A stretch of DNA of 64,000 bases from an uncultured Bacteroidia bacterium. Lineage in GTDB: Bacteria; Bacteroidota; Bacteroidia; NS11-12g; UBA9320. The stretch is from positions 310,001 through 374,000 of the forward strand of contig CALSTB010000002.1 in NCBI GenBank assembly GCA_943789165.1, in the 5' to 3' direction. Positions 37,623 to 47,316 of the stretch are shown piece by piece (position 1 is the first letter of the stretch; each line of letters opens with the position of its first letter). A program made the translations under genes and the position numbers. The notes beneath the pieces are model-generated. The model worked only from the letters and a program-made list of their open reading frames with translations. It was not told the origin of the DNA and ran no database searches.

Positions 37623-37630
37623 CAAATTTA
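37623..37630 (-). promoter_or_regulatory. -7 promoter box of lptB operon (TAAATTTG on minus strand)
   Basis: Exact TAnnTTTG match on the minus strand, 35 nt before lptB. Confidence 0.45.
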
Positions 37631-37715
37631 AATGGTTGGTTGCTTAACTATCCTATCCTTCTGACCAATTCTATGTTAATTCATACCAAATATTCATTCG
37701 AAACGTTTGATAGTA

Positions 37716-37723
37716 TATATTTG
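37716..37723 (+). promoter_or_regulatory. -7 promoter box (TATATTTG)
   Basis: Exact TAnnTTTG match on the plus strand, 26 nt before the barrel protein start at 37750. Confidence 0.5.
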
Positions 37724-37749
37724 CAACAGTTCAATCGATCTTAATAATT

Positions 37750-38487
37750 ATGAACAAAATGAATAAAGTACTAGCGTTTATCAGTGTTATGGCGCTAAGT
37801 GTTGGAGCTGCAAGTGCTCAATTTTATCTTGGACCACGAGTTGGTTTAAACATGTCTAACATGTCGTGGAATACATCAGGCACAGACAATATCTCGATTA
37901 TGGGATTTCATGGCGGTGCCACTACCCGATACCAATTTATGAAAAAGTTGTCCGTTCAAATGGATGCAACTGTTTCTACAATGGGTAACAAGCAGAAGTT
38001 GATTCAAACCAGTGATGCTGGGACTACGACAACAGAAACGACTACAAATTCTATGTACGTTCAAGTGCCTATTTACATAAACTTCGAACGTCCAATTATG
38101 CCGGACAATTTGGTTCCATACAGAGTAAAGCCTACTTCATCATCTTTTCATTTATATGGTGGAGGATTCTTCGGATATGCTTTGTCTGCAACACAGGGAA
38201 CTAAGATTACTGTGGATGACGTAGTAACTACTCCGGCAGTTAAAGGGGATATTGAATCAGCGAACTACAATGCCATTGATTTTGGCATCATGGCTGGTTT
38301 GGGCATGTCATTTAAAATGGATGAGCATGACACCAAACGGATTGGCTTAGACGCAAGGTACCTAATGGGTTTTTCAAATTTTGATAAACGTGCCGGTTAC
38401 ACTGCATCGAATAGCGCCATTCAAGTTTCGGTAATGTTTACGCAAAAACTTACAAAACGTTTGTACACCACACGTCACAAGCGTTAA
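37750..38487 (+). CDS. Outer-membrane beta-barrel protein
   Basis: 245 residues with a signal peptide (KVLAFISVMALSVGAASAQ). The mature start FYLGPRVGLNMSNMSW and the repeated amphipathic strands match the small porin-like barrel family common in Bacteroidota. Monocistronic: it has its own promoter box and is followed by a hairpin terminator. Confidence 0.85.
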   Translation: MNKMNKVLAFISVMALSVGAASAQFYLGPRVGLNMSNMSWNTSGTDNISIMGFHGGATTRYQFMKKLSVQMDATVSTMGNKQKLIQTSDAGTTTTETTTNSMYVQVPIYINFERPIMPDNLVPYRVKPTSSSFHLYGGGFFGYALSATQGTKITVDDVVTTPAVKGDIESANYNAIDFGIMAGLGMSFKMDEHDTKRIGLDARYLMGFSNFDKRAGYTASNSAIQVSVMFTQKLTKRLYTTRHKR

Positions 38488-38506
38488 TCAAAAATATTTA
38501 TTGATC

Positions 38507-38532
38507 AAAGAGGGCTTCGGTCCTCTTTTTTT
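38507..38532 (+). terminator. Rho-independent terminator
   Basis: AAGAGG / CCTCTT stem around a GCTTCGGT loop, followed by a T-run. It ends the barrel-protein transcript and overlaps the stop region of recX on the other strand. Confidence 0.85.
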
Positions 38533-39022
38533 ATGCTTCGTTTTTCTGAATAAGTTCCCAGATGAGGCTGGACTCATACCCTTTGTTAAAACAATAATTG
38601 GCGATTTTCCGATTGCGGTTGTATTCGTTGGAAGTCTGTCGGTAATCCCGTCGCTTCTTTTCAATTAATTGTAGTAAGGTTTCCTCATAATCTGCATCGT
38701 TAATTTCTGCCATTCCTTTTTTAATGCAGAAATCACTGATCTGTCGTAGCTTCAGTTCGCTTTTAATCTTTAACCTGCCCCACTTTTTCACACGAAACTT
38801 ACCTCTTGCGTAGGCGACAGCAAATCGTTCTTCATTCACAAAATTTGATTCAATCAAACGATATATCAATTCTTCCACTTCCTCTTTGTGCAAACCATAT
38901 TCGTACAGACGTGTGCGCACTTCTTTGTGACAACGTTCTTGATACGCACAAAACTTCTGAATTGCTATCCAGCTTTGGTTATAATCTTTTTTTGGTGGTT
39001 TCCTGTTGTCGAATTGCTCCAT
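38531..39022 (-). CDS. recX: RecX-family regulatory protein
   Basis: 163 residues from the ATG at 39022 (a TTG at 39031 is possible). Three-helix repeats characteristic of RecX, including AYQERCHKEVRTRLYEYG and NEERFAVAYARGKFRVKKWGRLKIKSEL. RecX modulates RecA filament activity. recA is not nearby. The gene is divergent from murF-alr, 85 bp away. Confidence 0.9.
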   Translation of the reverse strand: MEQFDNRKPPKKDYNQSWIAIQKFCAYQERCHKEVRTRLYEYGLHKEEVEELIYRLIESNFVNEERFAVAYARGKFRVKKWGRLKIKSELKLRQISDFCIKKGMAEINDADYEETLLQLIEKKRRDYRQTSNEYNRNRKIANYCFNKGYESSLIWELIQKNEA

Positions 39023-39095
39023 GAATTTCAACTATATCCGAAACGGACAATCATCTGGGACTGTTATATATGATGTTTAACACAAATCCCTTCAT

Positions 39096-39103
39096 TACCT
39101 TTG
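39096..39103 (+). promoter_or_regulatory. -7 promoter box of murF-alr (TACCTTTG)
   Basis: Exact TAnnTTTG match ending 4 nt before the GTG start at 39108; predicts a leaderless mRNA with a GTG start. Confidence 0.5.
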
Positions 39104-39107
39104 TTCG

Positions 39108-41573
39108 GTGCAATATAGTCTTGCGAAAATAAATGAAATAGTCAATGGAAAGCTCGTTGGAGACCCAGGCATAATTATCGAAGATATTTTCATAGACAGT
39201 CGTAAGAAAGCAAACCCGGTTGGGTCTTTGTTTTGTGCCATTAAAGGAGAACAGCACGATGGTCATGCCTACATTGACCAACTAATAGATCAAGGATATT
39301 GCAATTTCCTTATAGACTCTCCTTTGCAAGTCTTGAACCCATCTGTTCATTATATAGTAGTTCCTAACGTACTACAAGCATTACAGCAAATCGCCACCTA
39401 TCATCGGTCAAGTTTCGACATTCCAATTGTTGGAATTACTGGATCAAACGGCAAAACGATCGTAAAGGAATGGTGTTATCAGCTGCTGTACAAGCATTTT
39501 AATGTAACTAGAAATCCCAGAAGTTATAACAGCCAAGTTGGAGTACCGTTGTCGGTATTGCACTTGAGTAAGTTGAATCAGTTAGGCCTTTTCGAAGCTG
39601 GTATTAGCCAGGAAGGAGAAATGGTAAAGCTTGCCAAAATCATTCAACCAACCATAGGAATTTTTACCAATATTGGCGATGCCCATTCAGCTGGTTTTAT
39701 TAATGAAACGGCTAAAATTTACGAGAAGCTTCAACTCTTTAAGAATTGCCAACATCTCGTTTACCGGAAAGAAGATAATTTACTCTCTGACATCATTGAT
39801 CGTTTTGTTGATGAACATGGCATAGCGCCTGTCACTTGGTCTGACACAAACCGTGCAACCGTCAATGTTATCGATAGAGTCATCTTGAAATCTGGAACAC
39901 GAGTAACCGTACAATTTGGCGCTAAAAAAATAACAGCGCATCTGCCGTTTATCGATGATGCCTCCTTTGAAAATGCCATGCATGCCTGGACACTTTCCTT
40001 GCAGCTTGGTGTTGACCACTCCGAGTTGGTTGAAGGCCTGTCTGACTTACAACCGATCGAAATGCGGCTAAATCAAAAGGCCGGTAAAGACCAATGCATC
40101 ATTGTCTCAGATTATTACAATTCTGACCTAACGTCGATTGAAATTGCCTTAGACTGGACCAATCAAAGGCACAGTCAATTGAGCAAGACCATCATCTTAT
40201 CGGATGTTGAACAGTCGAGTATGGCGGACAGAGATTTATATACCGATATACACAATTTATTAGTTAAACATAAGTACTCCAAGCTAATTGGCATTGGTCC
40301 AAGAATTAATGAACATCAATTTTTGTTTGACTTACCAGAGCAGAAATTCTATGACTCAACAGAGGCTTTTTTAGATCATTTCGATGCGCAACAATTTTCT
40401 AATGAAGCCATCCTTTTAAAAGGTAGTCGATCGTTTCAGTTCGAAAAAATTGAAAAACGATTACAGTTAAAAGTGCATAACACGGTTTTGGAAATCAACC
40501 TAAATGCACTCCAACAAAATCTGAATTATTTTAAATCCATCATTAGTCCACCGACCAAGGTCATGGTGATGGTTAAGGCTTTTTCATATGGCAGCGGTGG
40601 CGATGAGATCGCACATTTTTTACAATACAATAATGTCCATTATTTGGGTGTGGCTTATGCTGATGAAGGTGTCGCTTTAAGAAAACAGGGCATCAAATTA
40701 CCCATTATGGTCCTTAACTCCGACGAAGATTCTTATGACGTGATGTTGGACTACGACTTAGAACCAGAGTTGTACAATTTTCGCAGTCTCAACATGTTTT
40801 CCAAGGCGGTTAAAGCCAAAGCTATAGATGGTGCTAAAGCCCATATTGAAGTCAATACAGGCATGAATCGCTTAGGCTTCGACTTATCTGAGGTGGAAGA
40901 AGTTGCGAAGGTGTTATTAGACGAACCTGGAGTCAAAATTCAATCGATTTTTAGTCATTTCGCTGCCGCAGAGGATGCAAAACTAGACTCTCTATCTATC
41001 AGTCAGATAGCAGGTTTGAACGCATTTCACGTAAAATTCAAAGCGATGGTTGGGTATGGACCCATGAAGCATTTGGCCAATTCGGCTGGTGCCATACGGT
41101 TTAAGGAATCCCACTTCGACATGATACGACTTGGCGTTGGATTGTACGGATTTCATCCTACCAATCAAAAGGATAACAGCATTGTACCCATTAGTACCTT
41201 AAAATCATTCGTCTCACAAATTAGAGTTGTACAACCAGATGAAGGCATTGGATATGGTCATTTAGATGCAACCAATTCGGAAAGAAAAATCGCCGTTGTC
41301 GCAATTGGCTATGCCGATGGTTTAAATCGTGCGTTAAGTAGAGGAAAAGGTTGGTTTACCATCAATGGCCACAGGGCCGCTATTGTTGGCAACATATGCA
41401 TGGACATGACGATGTGCGACGTTACCCATATTCCATGTGAAGAAGGTGATGAAGTAATTGTCATTGGGAATGACCCAAGTATCGTAGAAATCGCAGAAAC
41501 GCTGAATACGATTCCGTATGAGGTTATGACCTCCATTTCCCAACGCGTTAAGCGCGTTTATTCGGAAGAATAA
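39108..41573 (+). CDS. Bifunctional MurF ligase / alanine racemase
   Basis: 821 residues with a GTG start. Residues of about 1-450 are MurF-like: the N-terminal FIDSRK motif, ATP-binding GITGSNGKT, and ligase core. About 460-821 are an alanine racemase: PLP lysine in VMVKAFSYGSG, VNTGMNRLGF, and the C-terminal GNICMDMTMCDVT with the catalytic tyrosine region YADG. The fusion couples supply of D-alanine with addition of D-Ala-D-Ala to the UDP-MurNAc-tripeptide. The MurF half is somewhat divergent, and such fusions are characteristic of Bacteroidota. Some genomes keep a separate MurF, so the ligase activity of this half is not certain. Confidence 0.94.
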   Translation: MQYSLAKINEIVNGKLVGDPGIIIEDIFIDSRKKANPVGSLFCAIKGEQHDGHAYIDQLIDQGYCNFLIDSPLQVLNPSVHYIVVPNVLQALQQIATYHRSSFDIPIVGITGSNGKTIVKEWCYQLLYKHFNVTRNPRSYNSQVGVPLSVLHLSKLNQLGLFEAGISQEGEMVKLAKIIQPTIGIFTNIGDAHSAGFINETAKIYEKLQLFKNCQHLVYRKEDNLLSDIIDRFVDEHGIAPVTWSDTNRATVNVIDRVILKSGTRVTVQFGAKKITAHLPFIDDASFENAMHAWTLSLQLGVDHSELVEGLSDLQPIEMRLNQKAGKDQCIIVSDYYNSDLTSIEIALDWTNQRHSQLSKTIILSDVEQSSMADRDLYTDIHNLLVKHKYSKLIGIGPRINEHQFLFDLPEQKFYDSTEAFLDHFDAQQFSNEAILLKGSRSFQFEKIEKRLQLKVHNTVLEINLNALQQNLNYFKSIISPPTKVMVMVKAFSYGSGGDEIAHFLQYNNVHYLGVAYADEGVALRKQGIKLPIMVLNSDEDSYDVMLDYDLEPELYNFRSLNMFSKAVKAKAIDGAKAHIEVNTGMNRLGFDLSEVEEVAKVLLDEPGVKIQSIFSHFAAAEDAKLDSLSISQIAGLNAFHVKFKAMVGYGPMKHLANSAGAIRFKESHFDMIRLGVGLYGFHPTNQKDNSIVPISTLKSFVSQIRVVQPDEGIGYGHLDATNSERKIAVVAIGYADGLNRALSRGKGWFTINGHRAAIVGNICMDMTMCDVTHIPCEEGDEVIVIGNDPSIVEIAETLNTIPYEVMTSISQRVKRVYSEE

Positions 41574-41576
41574 TAA

Positions 41577-42227
41577 TTAACCGTTAGATTCCTTATTCCG
41601 TTCTAGAATTACCCATAACACGATAACGCTCGTTATTGCTGCAAAAAAGCACCATATAGACAAGATGCGGTCGCTTATGAACAGCTTCGTTCCAACGTAT
41701 GCCAATACATTCATCACGCCAAGTAACCAAACTTTCGACACTTTGGAAATTAGCGTTGGAGCAACAGTGACAATCAAGTATAGAATACCAAATGTTGCAT
41801 GAATGTTATCGGCGACGTCAAAGTTATAGATGATGCTACAATCAAGTATTTCGGCTTGTACATTACGAAACATCAAAGTGTAGGTTAGCGCAAGCGTTAC
41901 GCCTATTCCAACATATAGTAACCCTTTCAGAATCTTCTTTCGTTTTGGATCTTCTTCAATCAGACCGATAGTTAGCGGCATCCAAAAAGGCCAGACGACC
42001 CACGCAAAAATGATAAAACCGGCCGTACTAAAATCTTTAAAGTAGGCAAAACGTTCATACAACAGTGACAACCACACAACGCCTTCCATCAATTGTTGAA
42101 CACCGAAAAATAGAGGGATACAAGCAAAAAGTTGATAGGCTTTGCTAGGAGCTTTTTTTAATGCAACCACACCTACTGTGGTGATAACTGCTGCTGCGGT
42201 AAAACTTGCTTCTGGTGAAAAACACAT
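41577..42227 (-). CDS. Multi-spanning membrane protein (DUF6629-like)
   Basis: 216 residues with six or seven predicted membrane helices. The start MCFSPEASFTAAAVI, followed by ACIPLFFGVQQLMEGVVW, matches an uncharacterised integral membrane family seen in many bacteria. No catalytic motif known. Its stop lies 3 bp from the murF-alr stop on the other strand. Confidence 0.8.
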   Translation of the reverse strand: MCFSPEASFTAAAVITTVGVVALKKAPSKAYQLFACIPLFFGVQQLMEGVVWLSLLYERFAYFKDFSTAGFIIFAWVVWPFWMPLTIGLIEEDPKRKKILKGLLYVGIGVTLALTYTLMFRNVQAEILDCSIIYNFDVADNIHATFGILYLIVTVAPTLISKVSKVWLLGVMNVLAYVGTKLFISDRILSIWCFFAAITSVIVLWVILERNKESNG

Positions 42228-42320
42228 GGGTTTATAGGTTCTTGTGGCGAACAGCTACAAGATTTAATACTATTGTAAATAATCTGGAATGAAAGTCCTC
42301 AACATTGTAATTGAAACTGT

Positions 42321-42956
42321 ATGGTATTAAAACGAAATCTCCTCATTCTAGAATTAGTTGTTTTGTTCATAGGCATGCCGTTGGTATTACTATTACCCAT
42401 ACATCCGGGGTTTAAAGTAGGTATTATATTGATGGCCATAATATATGCCATCAGAGTGAGTGTCAAACAGAGGTTGGTCAAGACCTATGCCCTGTACCAG
42501 CTTGGTGAAAGTTCGCATGTCAAAATGGTTATCCTGCGATTTATATTGCTGGTAATCCTGACCGTTGGCTTTATGCTTTTATACCATGAGGAGAGTTTGT
42601 TTATTGTTGCGAAGAAAAACATAGGCATGCTCATTGGTATAAGTCTTTTTTATTCTTTGTTTTCCGTTTATCCGCAAGAGTTTTTATATCGAAGTTTTTT
42701 CTACGCCCGATACAACGAGTTGTTTAATAGGAAGGCCGTTTTAATCTTTTGTAATGCCCTAATTTTCTCACTAGCGCATATTGCCTTTAAAAACGGATTG
42801 GTACTTTTCATGACCTTCATTGGTGGTATCGTCTTCTCATTAACCTACTTTAAAACCAAATCATTGATGTGGACTTCCATAGAACACGCGATTTACGGTT
42901 GTTGGTTGTTTGCAGTAGGCATGGGAGAAATGTTGGCGTTTCCAATGCCTGAGTAA
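42321..42956 (+). CDS. CPBP-family intramembrane metalloprotease-like protein
   Basis: 211 residues with about six membrane helices. The three CPBP motifs are recognisable: YPQEFLYRSFF (normally EExxxR; here the first Glu is Gln), SLAHIAFKN (FxxxH type), and SIEHAIYG near the C-terminus. Family members act as CAAX-type proteases or in bacteriocin immunity. Activity is plausible since the second Glu, Arg and both histidines remain. Confidence 0.82.
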   Translation: MVLKRNLLILELVVLFIGMPLVLLLPIHPGFKVGIILMAIIYAIRVSVKQRLVKTYALYQLGESSHVKMVILRFILLVILTVGFMLLYHEESLFIVAKKNIGMLIGISLFYSLFSVYPQEFLYRSFFYARYNELFNRKAVLIFCNALIFSLAHIAFKNGLVLFMTFIGGIVFSLTYFKTKSLMWTSIEHAIYGCWLFAVGMGEMLAFPMPE

Positions 42957-43012
42957 CCATAACCTTCACAGATATATTACTAATATTGTTTATTCATCTT
43001 TAATATTAGAAA

Positions 43013-43369
43013 ATGATAAAGGGTATACACACAATGTTTTACTCCTCGGAACCAGAGGCGTTACGGGCATTCTTTAGGGATTTAATGGAGTTCAACGCCG
43101 TTGACATTGGAGATGGCTGGTTGATTTTTGATACTCCAGCTGGAGACATGGGTGTTCACCCAGCAGATGAAACACGAGAACGTGGAGCTCCGTCTGGGAC
43201 CCATGACATTTCGTTTTTCTGTGAAAATTTGGAAGAAACCGTTTCTAAATTACAAGCCAAAGGCGTTGAATTCAAACACGACATTGAGGATCATGGATAT
43301 GGGTATGTCACCCAAATGAAGGTACCCGGTGACTTCTACATTCAGTTATACCAACCGAAATATGGTTAG
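43013..43369 (+). CDS. VOC (glyoxalase/dioxygenase) family protein
   Basis: 118 residues forming one vicinal-oxygen-chelate domain: MFYSSEPEALRAFFRDLMEF at the start, the DISFFCENLEETVSKLQAKGVEF middle, and GDFYIQLYQP at the end. The substrate is unknown. The stop overlaps the convergent decarboxylase stop by 4 bp. Confidence 0.88.
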   Translation: MIKGIHTMFYSSEPEALRAFFRDLMEFNAVDIGDGWLIFDTPAGDMGVHPADETRERGAPSGTHDISFFCENLEETVSKLQAKGVEFKHDIEDHGYGYVTQMKVPGDFYIQLYQPKYG

Positions 43370-44778
43370 GCTGTAATCGAATTACTCTGGCTTAACATTT
43401 CTGGGGAATTGGCCACAAAGTCCTCCACAATTTTAAAGAAGTTGAGAATATCTTCCTCACTATTATTCGGATTGATGGTTACAAATCGTACGAACGTCTC
43501 ATTCTTAAATGAACCATAACCCACAACCGTTTCGCTTTCTTCATATAGTGCAGTACAGAGTGCTTTGGCGTCAATGCCTTTATAATTAAAACAAACGGAA
43601 ATAGACGGCTCAAAACTGTAAACGGTGTAGTCTGGATGTTTTGACACATACTTATAAGCTACTGATGCCAGTTCGAACTGCTTGTCTACCATTTCTTCCA
43701 GGCCATTGGAACCTATTGATTTCCAAAGCGTCCAAAATTTCAAAGCATCATTTCGTCTGCCACATTGAAACGACGTTTTGCCTAAATTAAAATCATCATC
43801 GTCGGTTTGGTATAAATACTCCGCTTCGTTTCCAAAACTATGGGCGAGATATTTTTTCTCTTTCACCAATAACAGCGAACACGTCAATGGTGTTCCCAAC
43901 ATTTTATGGGCATTGTAACTGAACGAATCAGATCGCTCCATGCCTTTTATCAAATTCTTATAAGTATCGCTAAAAATCACTGCACCACAATAAGCGCCAT
44001 CCACATGGAGCCACATGTCATGTTCTTCGCATATATCTGCAATTTCATTTACCGGATCGAAAGCACCTAACACCGTCGTACCAGCTGTAGCCGTCACATA
44101 GAATGGTTTGTTACCAGCTTTCACATCTGCTTCTACTGCTTCGCGAAGCTTTTGTGTAATCATTTGACCTTTGTCGTTGGTCGGGATATAACGCACTTGG
44201 TTACGCCCTATTCCTGAAAAACTTGCATTTTTAGCGTTTGAATAGTGTGACTCTTGGGATGTGTACATGACCAAAGTCTGGGTTAAACCGTGTGTTCGAA
44301 TTTTGGGCTCAGCTCGGTCTCTCGCCATTATCAGTGCCATATAATTACTCATAGAGCCTCCAGTAGGAATCGTCCCATCACTGTCTTCTCCGTAGCCTAT
44401 TTTAGCACAAGATTGGGTAATTATTTCTTTTTCAATGGCGACTTGAGGTCCTGCAACTTTATAGGTATACATACTGTTATTCAACAGAACGGCAAGTAAG
44501 TCTCCCAACACAGCCTTCCCTTGTCTGCCTCCAAACAGTTGATTAAAAAAGAGCTTTGTGGCGGTTTTGGGGGTGGCTTCAATTAAATCTTCCAATGTCG
44601 ACAAGAGTTCATTGTCTAAAATTGGCTTGTCTGATATGGCAACGTTCACTACGTCTTCCAAGTCATCCACATCAACACGCTTGGCTACTTGGTTTTCTTT
44701 TTCTTCAGCTAATAAGAAATCAACTAATTTTTTAAATAATTCTAGATCTGGAAGAAGTGCGTTCTTTTGCTCAGTCAT
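43366..44778 (-). CDS. PLP-dependent group II amino acid decarboxylase
   Basis: 470 residues. The PLP lysine lies in SYNAHKMLGTPL, the cofactor-binding aspartate in HVDGAYCGA, and TATAGTTVLGAFDP is the typical phosphate-side segment. It belongs to the glutamate/tyrosine/sulfinoalanine decarboxylase group. Substrate specificity (glutamate, aspartate, cysteine sulfinate or an aromatic acid) cannot be decided here. It is monocistronic. Confidence 0.92.
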   Translation of the reverse strand: MTEQKNALLPDLELFKKLVDFLLAEEKENQVAKRVDVDDLEDVVNVAISDKPILDNELLSTLEDLIEATPKTATKLFFNQLFGGRQGKAVLGDLLAVLLNNSMYTYKVAGPQVAIEKEIITQSCAKIGYGEDSDGTIPTGGSMSNYMALIMARDRAEPKIRTHGLTQTLVMYTSQESHYSNAKNASFSGIGRNQVRYIPTNDKGQMITQKLREAVEADVKAGNKPFYVTATAGTTVLGAFDPVNEIADICEEHDMWLHVDGAYCGAVIFSDTYKNLIKGMERSDSFSYNAHKMLGTPLTCSLLLVKEKKYLAHSFGNEAEYLYQTDDDDFNLGKTSFQCGRRNDALKFWTLWKSIGSNGLEEMVDKQFELASVAYKYVSKHPDYTVYSFEPSISVCFNYKGIDAKALCTALYEESETVVGYGSFKNETFVRFVTINPNNSEEDILNFFKIVEDFVANSPEMLSQSNSITA

Positions 44779-44989
44779 AATATAACAACATTCGTAACAA
44801 ATGAATGTTTTTGTTGGATTTGATTAGGGCAAATCTATCCCGTTTAAATTAAAACACTGGGTGGATGTTGATATCTGCATGGTTTGAAGCCGTCAATTGA
44901 CAATCATCTGTTAAAATCAGTTAGAACAACTTGGTTGAAACACTAAATCACCCAATCATTTAGGTACTTTTGCCTCTTGCATTTGCCGG
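44779..44989. other. Intergenic region between divergent decarboxylase and SDR genes
   Basis: 211 bp, AT-rich. The plus-strand box TACTTTTG lies at 44965; no exact minus-strand box was found for the decarboxylase. Confidence 0.5.
44965..44972 (+). promoter_or_regulatory. -7 promoter box (TACTTTTG)
   Basis: Exact TAnnTTTG match, 17 nt before the SDR start at 44990. Confidence 0.5.
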
Positions 44990-46543
44990 ATGTCTAAAAA
45001 ACCCATTTCAGAAAACAATCAAGCATCATTAAGTCAATCTGACATAGAGCGATGCGTTCAAATTCTTGAGTTACTCAATAACGATACAAATCAAATATTT
45101 GAAATTCCTGGTGATTTACGCCTTGAATTAATCAAGGCGGCTGGTCGATTTTCAAGACCAACTAAAGAAGAGTTCTATCGCCGAAAAAAAGAAGCTAAAA
45201 AAGCATTAAAGAAAAAGCAGTTTAAAAAGGACAAAGCTTCAAGAAACACTACCGGCATCAGAAGTGCTAGAGACGCGTCCATTTTTGTGGCTCCGCTAAT
45301 GATTGAGTCGGGTATCGAATCAAATGTCAAAAAGGTAGCGCCAAGGAATTGTTACGTATGTAAAACGGTATTTGACACCTTACATCACTTTTATGACACC
45401 ATGTGTAAAGAATGTGGTGACTACAATTACGCAAAACGATTTCAAGAATGTGACTTAACGAATCAAGTGGCATTGGTAACTGGATCAAGACTAAAAATTG
45501 GATACCACATTACCATAATGATGTTACGAGCTGGAGCAACTGTTATTGCTACCACTCGATTTCCTGTGGATAGTGCCATCCGATATGCAAAAGAACCTGA
45601 TTATCATGTTTGGAAAGACAGGTTAAAGATTCACGGATTGGATTTGAGACATATTCCGAGTGTCGAAATATTTTGCAATTACATTGAGCAACATTATGAT
45701 CGTTTGGACATACTGATCAATAACGCCGCTCAAACTGTACGCAGACCTTCAGGGTTTTACAAGCATTTAATGCCTAATGAACAGCTTCATTTTACCGAAA
45801 TTCCAGAGCACGTTCAGCCTTTGCTAGTCAATCACTATACCTGTATCGACGAATTAAAGGAGTTAGATGATAGCTTTAATCAAGACCAAAACCGCAATAT
45901 CCCGGTTACTTGGCATGGAAAACATGTAGGTATTGGACTGACTTCGTCGGCTCAATTATCGCAAATCCCATATAGCATCGATGACACCTTGGCTACAGAA
46001 GAAGTTTTCCCAACTGGGAAGCTTGATGCCGATTTACAACAAGTTGATTTACGAAAGACCAACAGCTGGCGATTGATGTTGGGCGAAATTGAAACCAATG
46101 AGATGCTGGAAGTGCAACTGGTTAACTCTGTTGCTCCATTTGTGTTAAACAACCGTTTGGTCAACTTAATGAAAAGAGAAAACACGGGGATGAAACACAT
46201 CATCAATGTATCTGCTATGGAAGGCAAGTTCCATCGCTTTCATAAAGAATCTCGCCACCCGCATACCAATATGGCGAAAGCAGCATTAAACATGATGACC
46301 TTAACATCTGCAGGTGAACTTGCCAAGTTTGGTATCTACACAAATGCCGTTGACACAGGTTGGGTAACGGATGAAGACCCTGCTGAGTTAGCAAAGCGCA
46401 AAGAAGATGTTCATGATTTCCAACCTCCGTTGGATATTGTAGATGGTGCGGCGCGGGTATTGGATCCGTTATACGATGGCATTAACACTGGAAAACATTG
46501 GTGTGGCAAATTTTTAAAAGACTACAAGCCAATTGACTGGTAG
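44990..46543 (+). CDS. Short-chain dehydrogenase-like protein with N-terminal zinc-ribbon-like module
   Basis: 517 residues, about twice the normal SDR length. Residues of about 1-115 are helical and very Lys-rich. About 120-150 carry a four-cysteine cluster (CYVC and CKEC), probably zinc-binding. The Rossmann fold starts near 160 with [26 protein letters not shown] and INVSAMEG follow. At the YxxxK position the sequence is TNMAK, so the catalytic tyrosine is replaced by threonine. An insertion of about 100 residues lies between the NNAA and SAMEG motifs. Related large SDRs occur in diverse organisms with unknown substrates. Confidence 0.82.
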   Translation: MSKKPISENNQASLSQSDIERCVQILELLNNDTNQIFEIPGDLRLELIKAAGRFSRPTKEEFYRRKKEAKKALKKKQFKKDKASRNTTGIRSARDASIFVAPLMIESGIESNVKKVAPRNCYVCKTVFDTLHHFYDTMCKECGDYNYAKRFQECDLTNQVALVTGSRLKIGYHITIMMLRAGATVIATTRFPVDSAIRYAKEPDYHVWKDRLKIHGLDLRHIPSVEIFCNYIEQHYDRLDILINNAAQTVRRPSGFYKHLMPNEQLHFTEIPEHVQPLLVNHYTCIDELKELDDSFNQDQNRNIPVTWHGKHVGIGLTSSAQLSQIPYSIDDTLATEEVFPTGKLDADLQQVDLRKTNSWRLMLGEIETNEMLEVQLVNSVAPFVLNNRLVNLMKRENTGMKHIINVSAMEGKFHRFHKESRHPHTNMAKAALNMMTLTSAGELAKFGIYTNAVDTGWVTDEDPAELAKRKEDVHDFQPPLDIVDGAARVLDPLYDGINTGKHWCGKFLKDYKPIDW

Positions 46544-46584
46544 CGCATTAAATTGTACTTTTATAGACCTACCGAACGATATTA

Positions 46585-47316
46585 TTGAACGCTTTAGTAA
46601 CCGTCATCACTTTCACCTATCCATCAGAATTGATGGTGGTTCGTTCACGATTAGAGTTTGAAGGTATAACCTGTTTCGTCAAAGACGAGTTAACCATACA
46701 AGTTGACAATTTCTACTCAAATGCCGTTGGCGGTTTGGAGTTACAGGTCAGAGTTGAAGACCAAGAAAATGCTTTATTGGTTTTGAAAGAGATGGGACTG
46801 GTTCACGACCAAATAAAGCCCAGGAAAACGTCAAAACTCCTAAAATTAACCGATCGTATTCCGTTGTTAAACAGATGGCCGCTTAGTCTCAGAATCTTGG
46901 CCTTGCTTCCGTTTGTAATCGCTCCATTGATGTATTTCGTTCATCTAAAAACGCAACCCTCGGTGGCTGGTTTATTGCTTCGCACAAATTGGTGTGTCCA
47001 CTCCATTAAGTATAACGGAGTCCCCACCTTGTATAACACCCTGCCAGAGAAGGCAATCTACGACCCTTATCAGCCCTATGAAACCCAAATATATATTGAC
47101 GAAGATTATCACATATTTCTACCAACAGAAGGACATGAGCAAATTATGGGTCACATACTGATGAGAAACGACTCTGTTGAAATATATGGCTTGGACACGT
47201 TACAACATGTGTATCATCATGTATATAAGGTTGACGTTACGCACAGTCGTTTGCTTCTCACGTCAGATTCGACCACCATATGGTGTACCATAACAACTCG
47301 ACATTTATGGCTATAA
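46585..47316 (+). CDS. DUF2007 domain membrane protein
   Basis: 243 residues with a TTG start. Residues of about 1-70 match the DUF2007 (putative signal-transducing) domain: TVITFTYPSELMVVRSRLEFEGITCF and ELQVRVEDQENALLVLKEM. One membrane helix follows at about 105-125 (ILALLPFVIAPLMYFVHL), then a soluble beta-rich domain that may be extracytoplasmic. A near-match promoter (TACTTTTA) lies about 25 nt upstream. Confidence 0.78.
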   Translation: MNALVTVITFTYPSELMVVRSRLEFEGITCFVKDELTIQVDNFYSNAVGGLELQVRVEDQENALLVLKEMGLVHDQIKPRKTSKLLKLTDRIPLLNRWPLSLRILALLPFVIAPLMYFVHLKTQPSVAGLLLRTNWCVHSIKYNGVPTLYNTLPEKAIYDPYQPYETQIYIDEDYHIFLPTEGHEQIMGHILMRNDSVEIYGLDTLQHVYHHVYKVDVTHSRLLLTSDSTTIWCTITTRHLWL

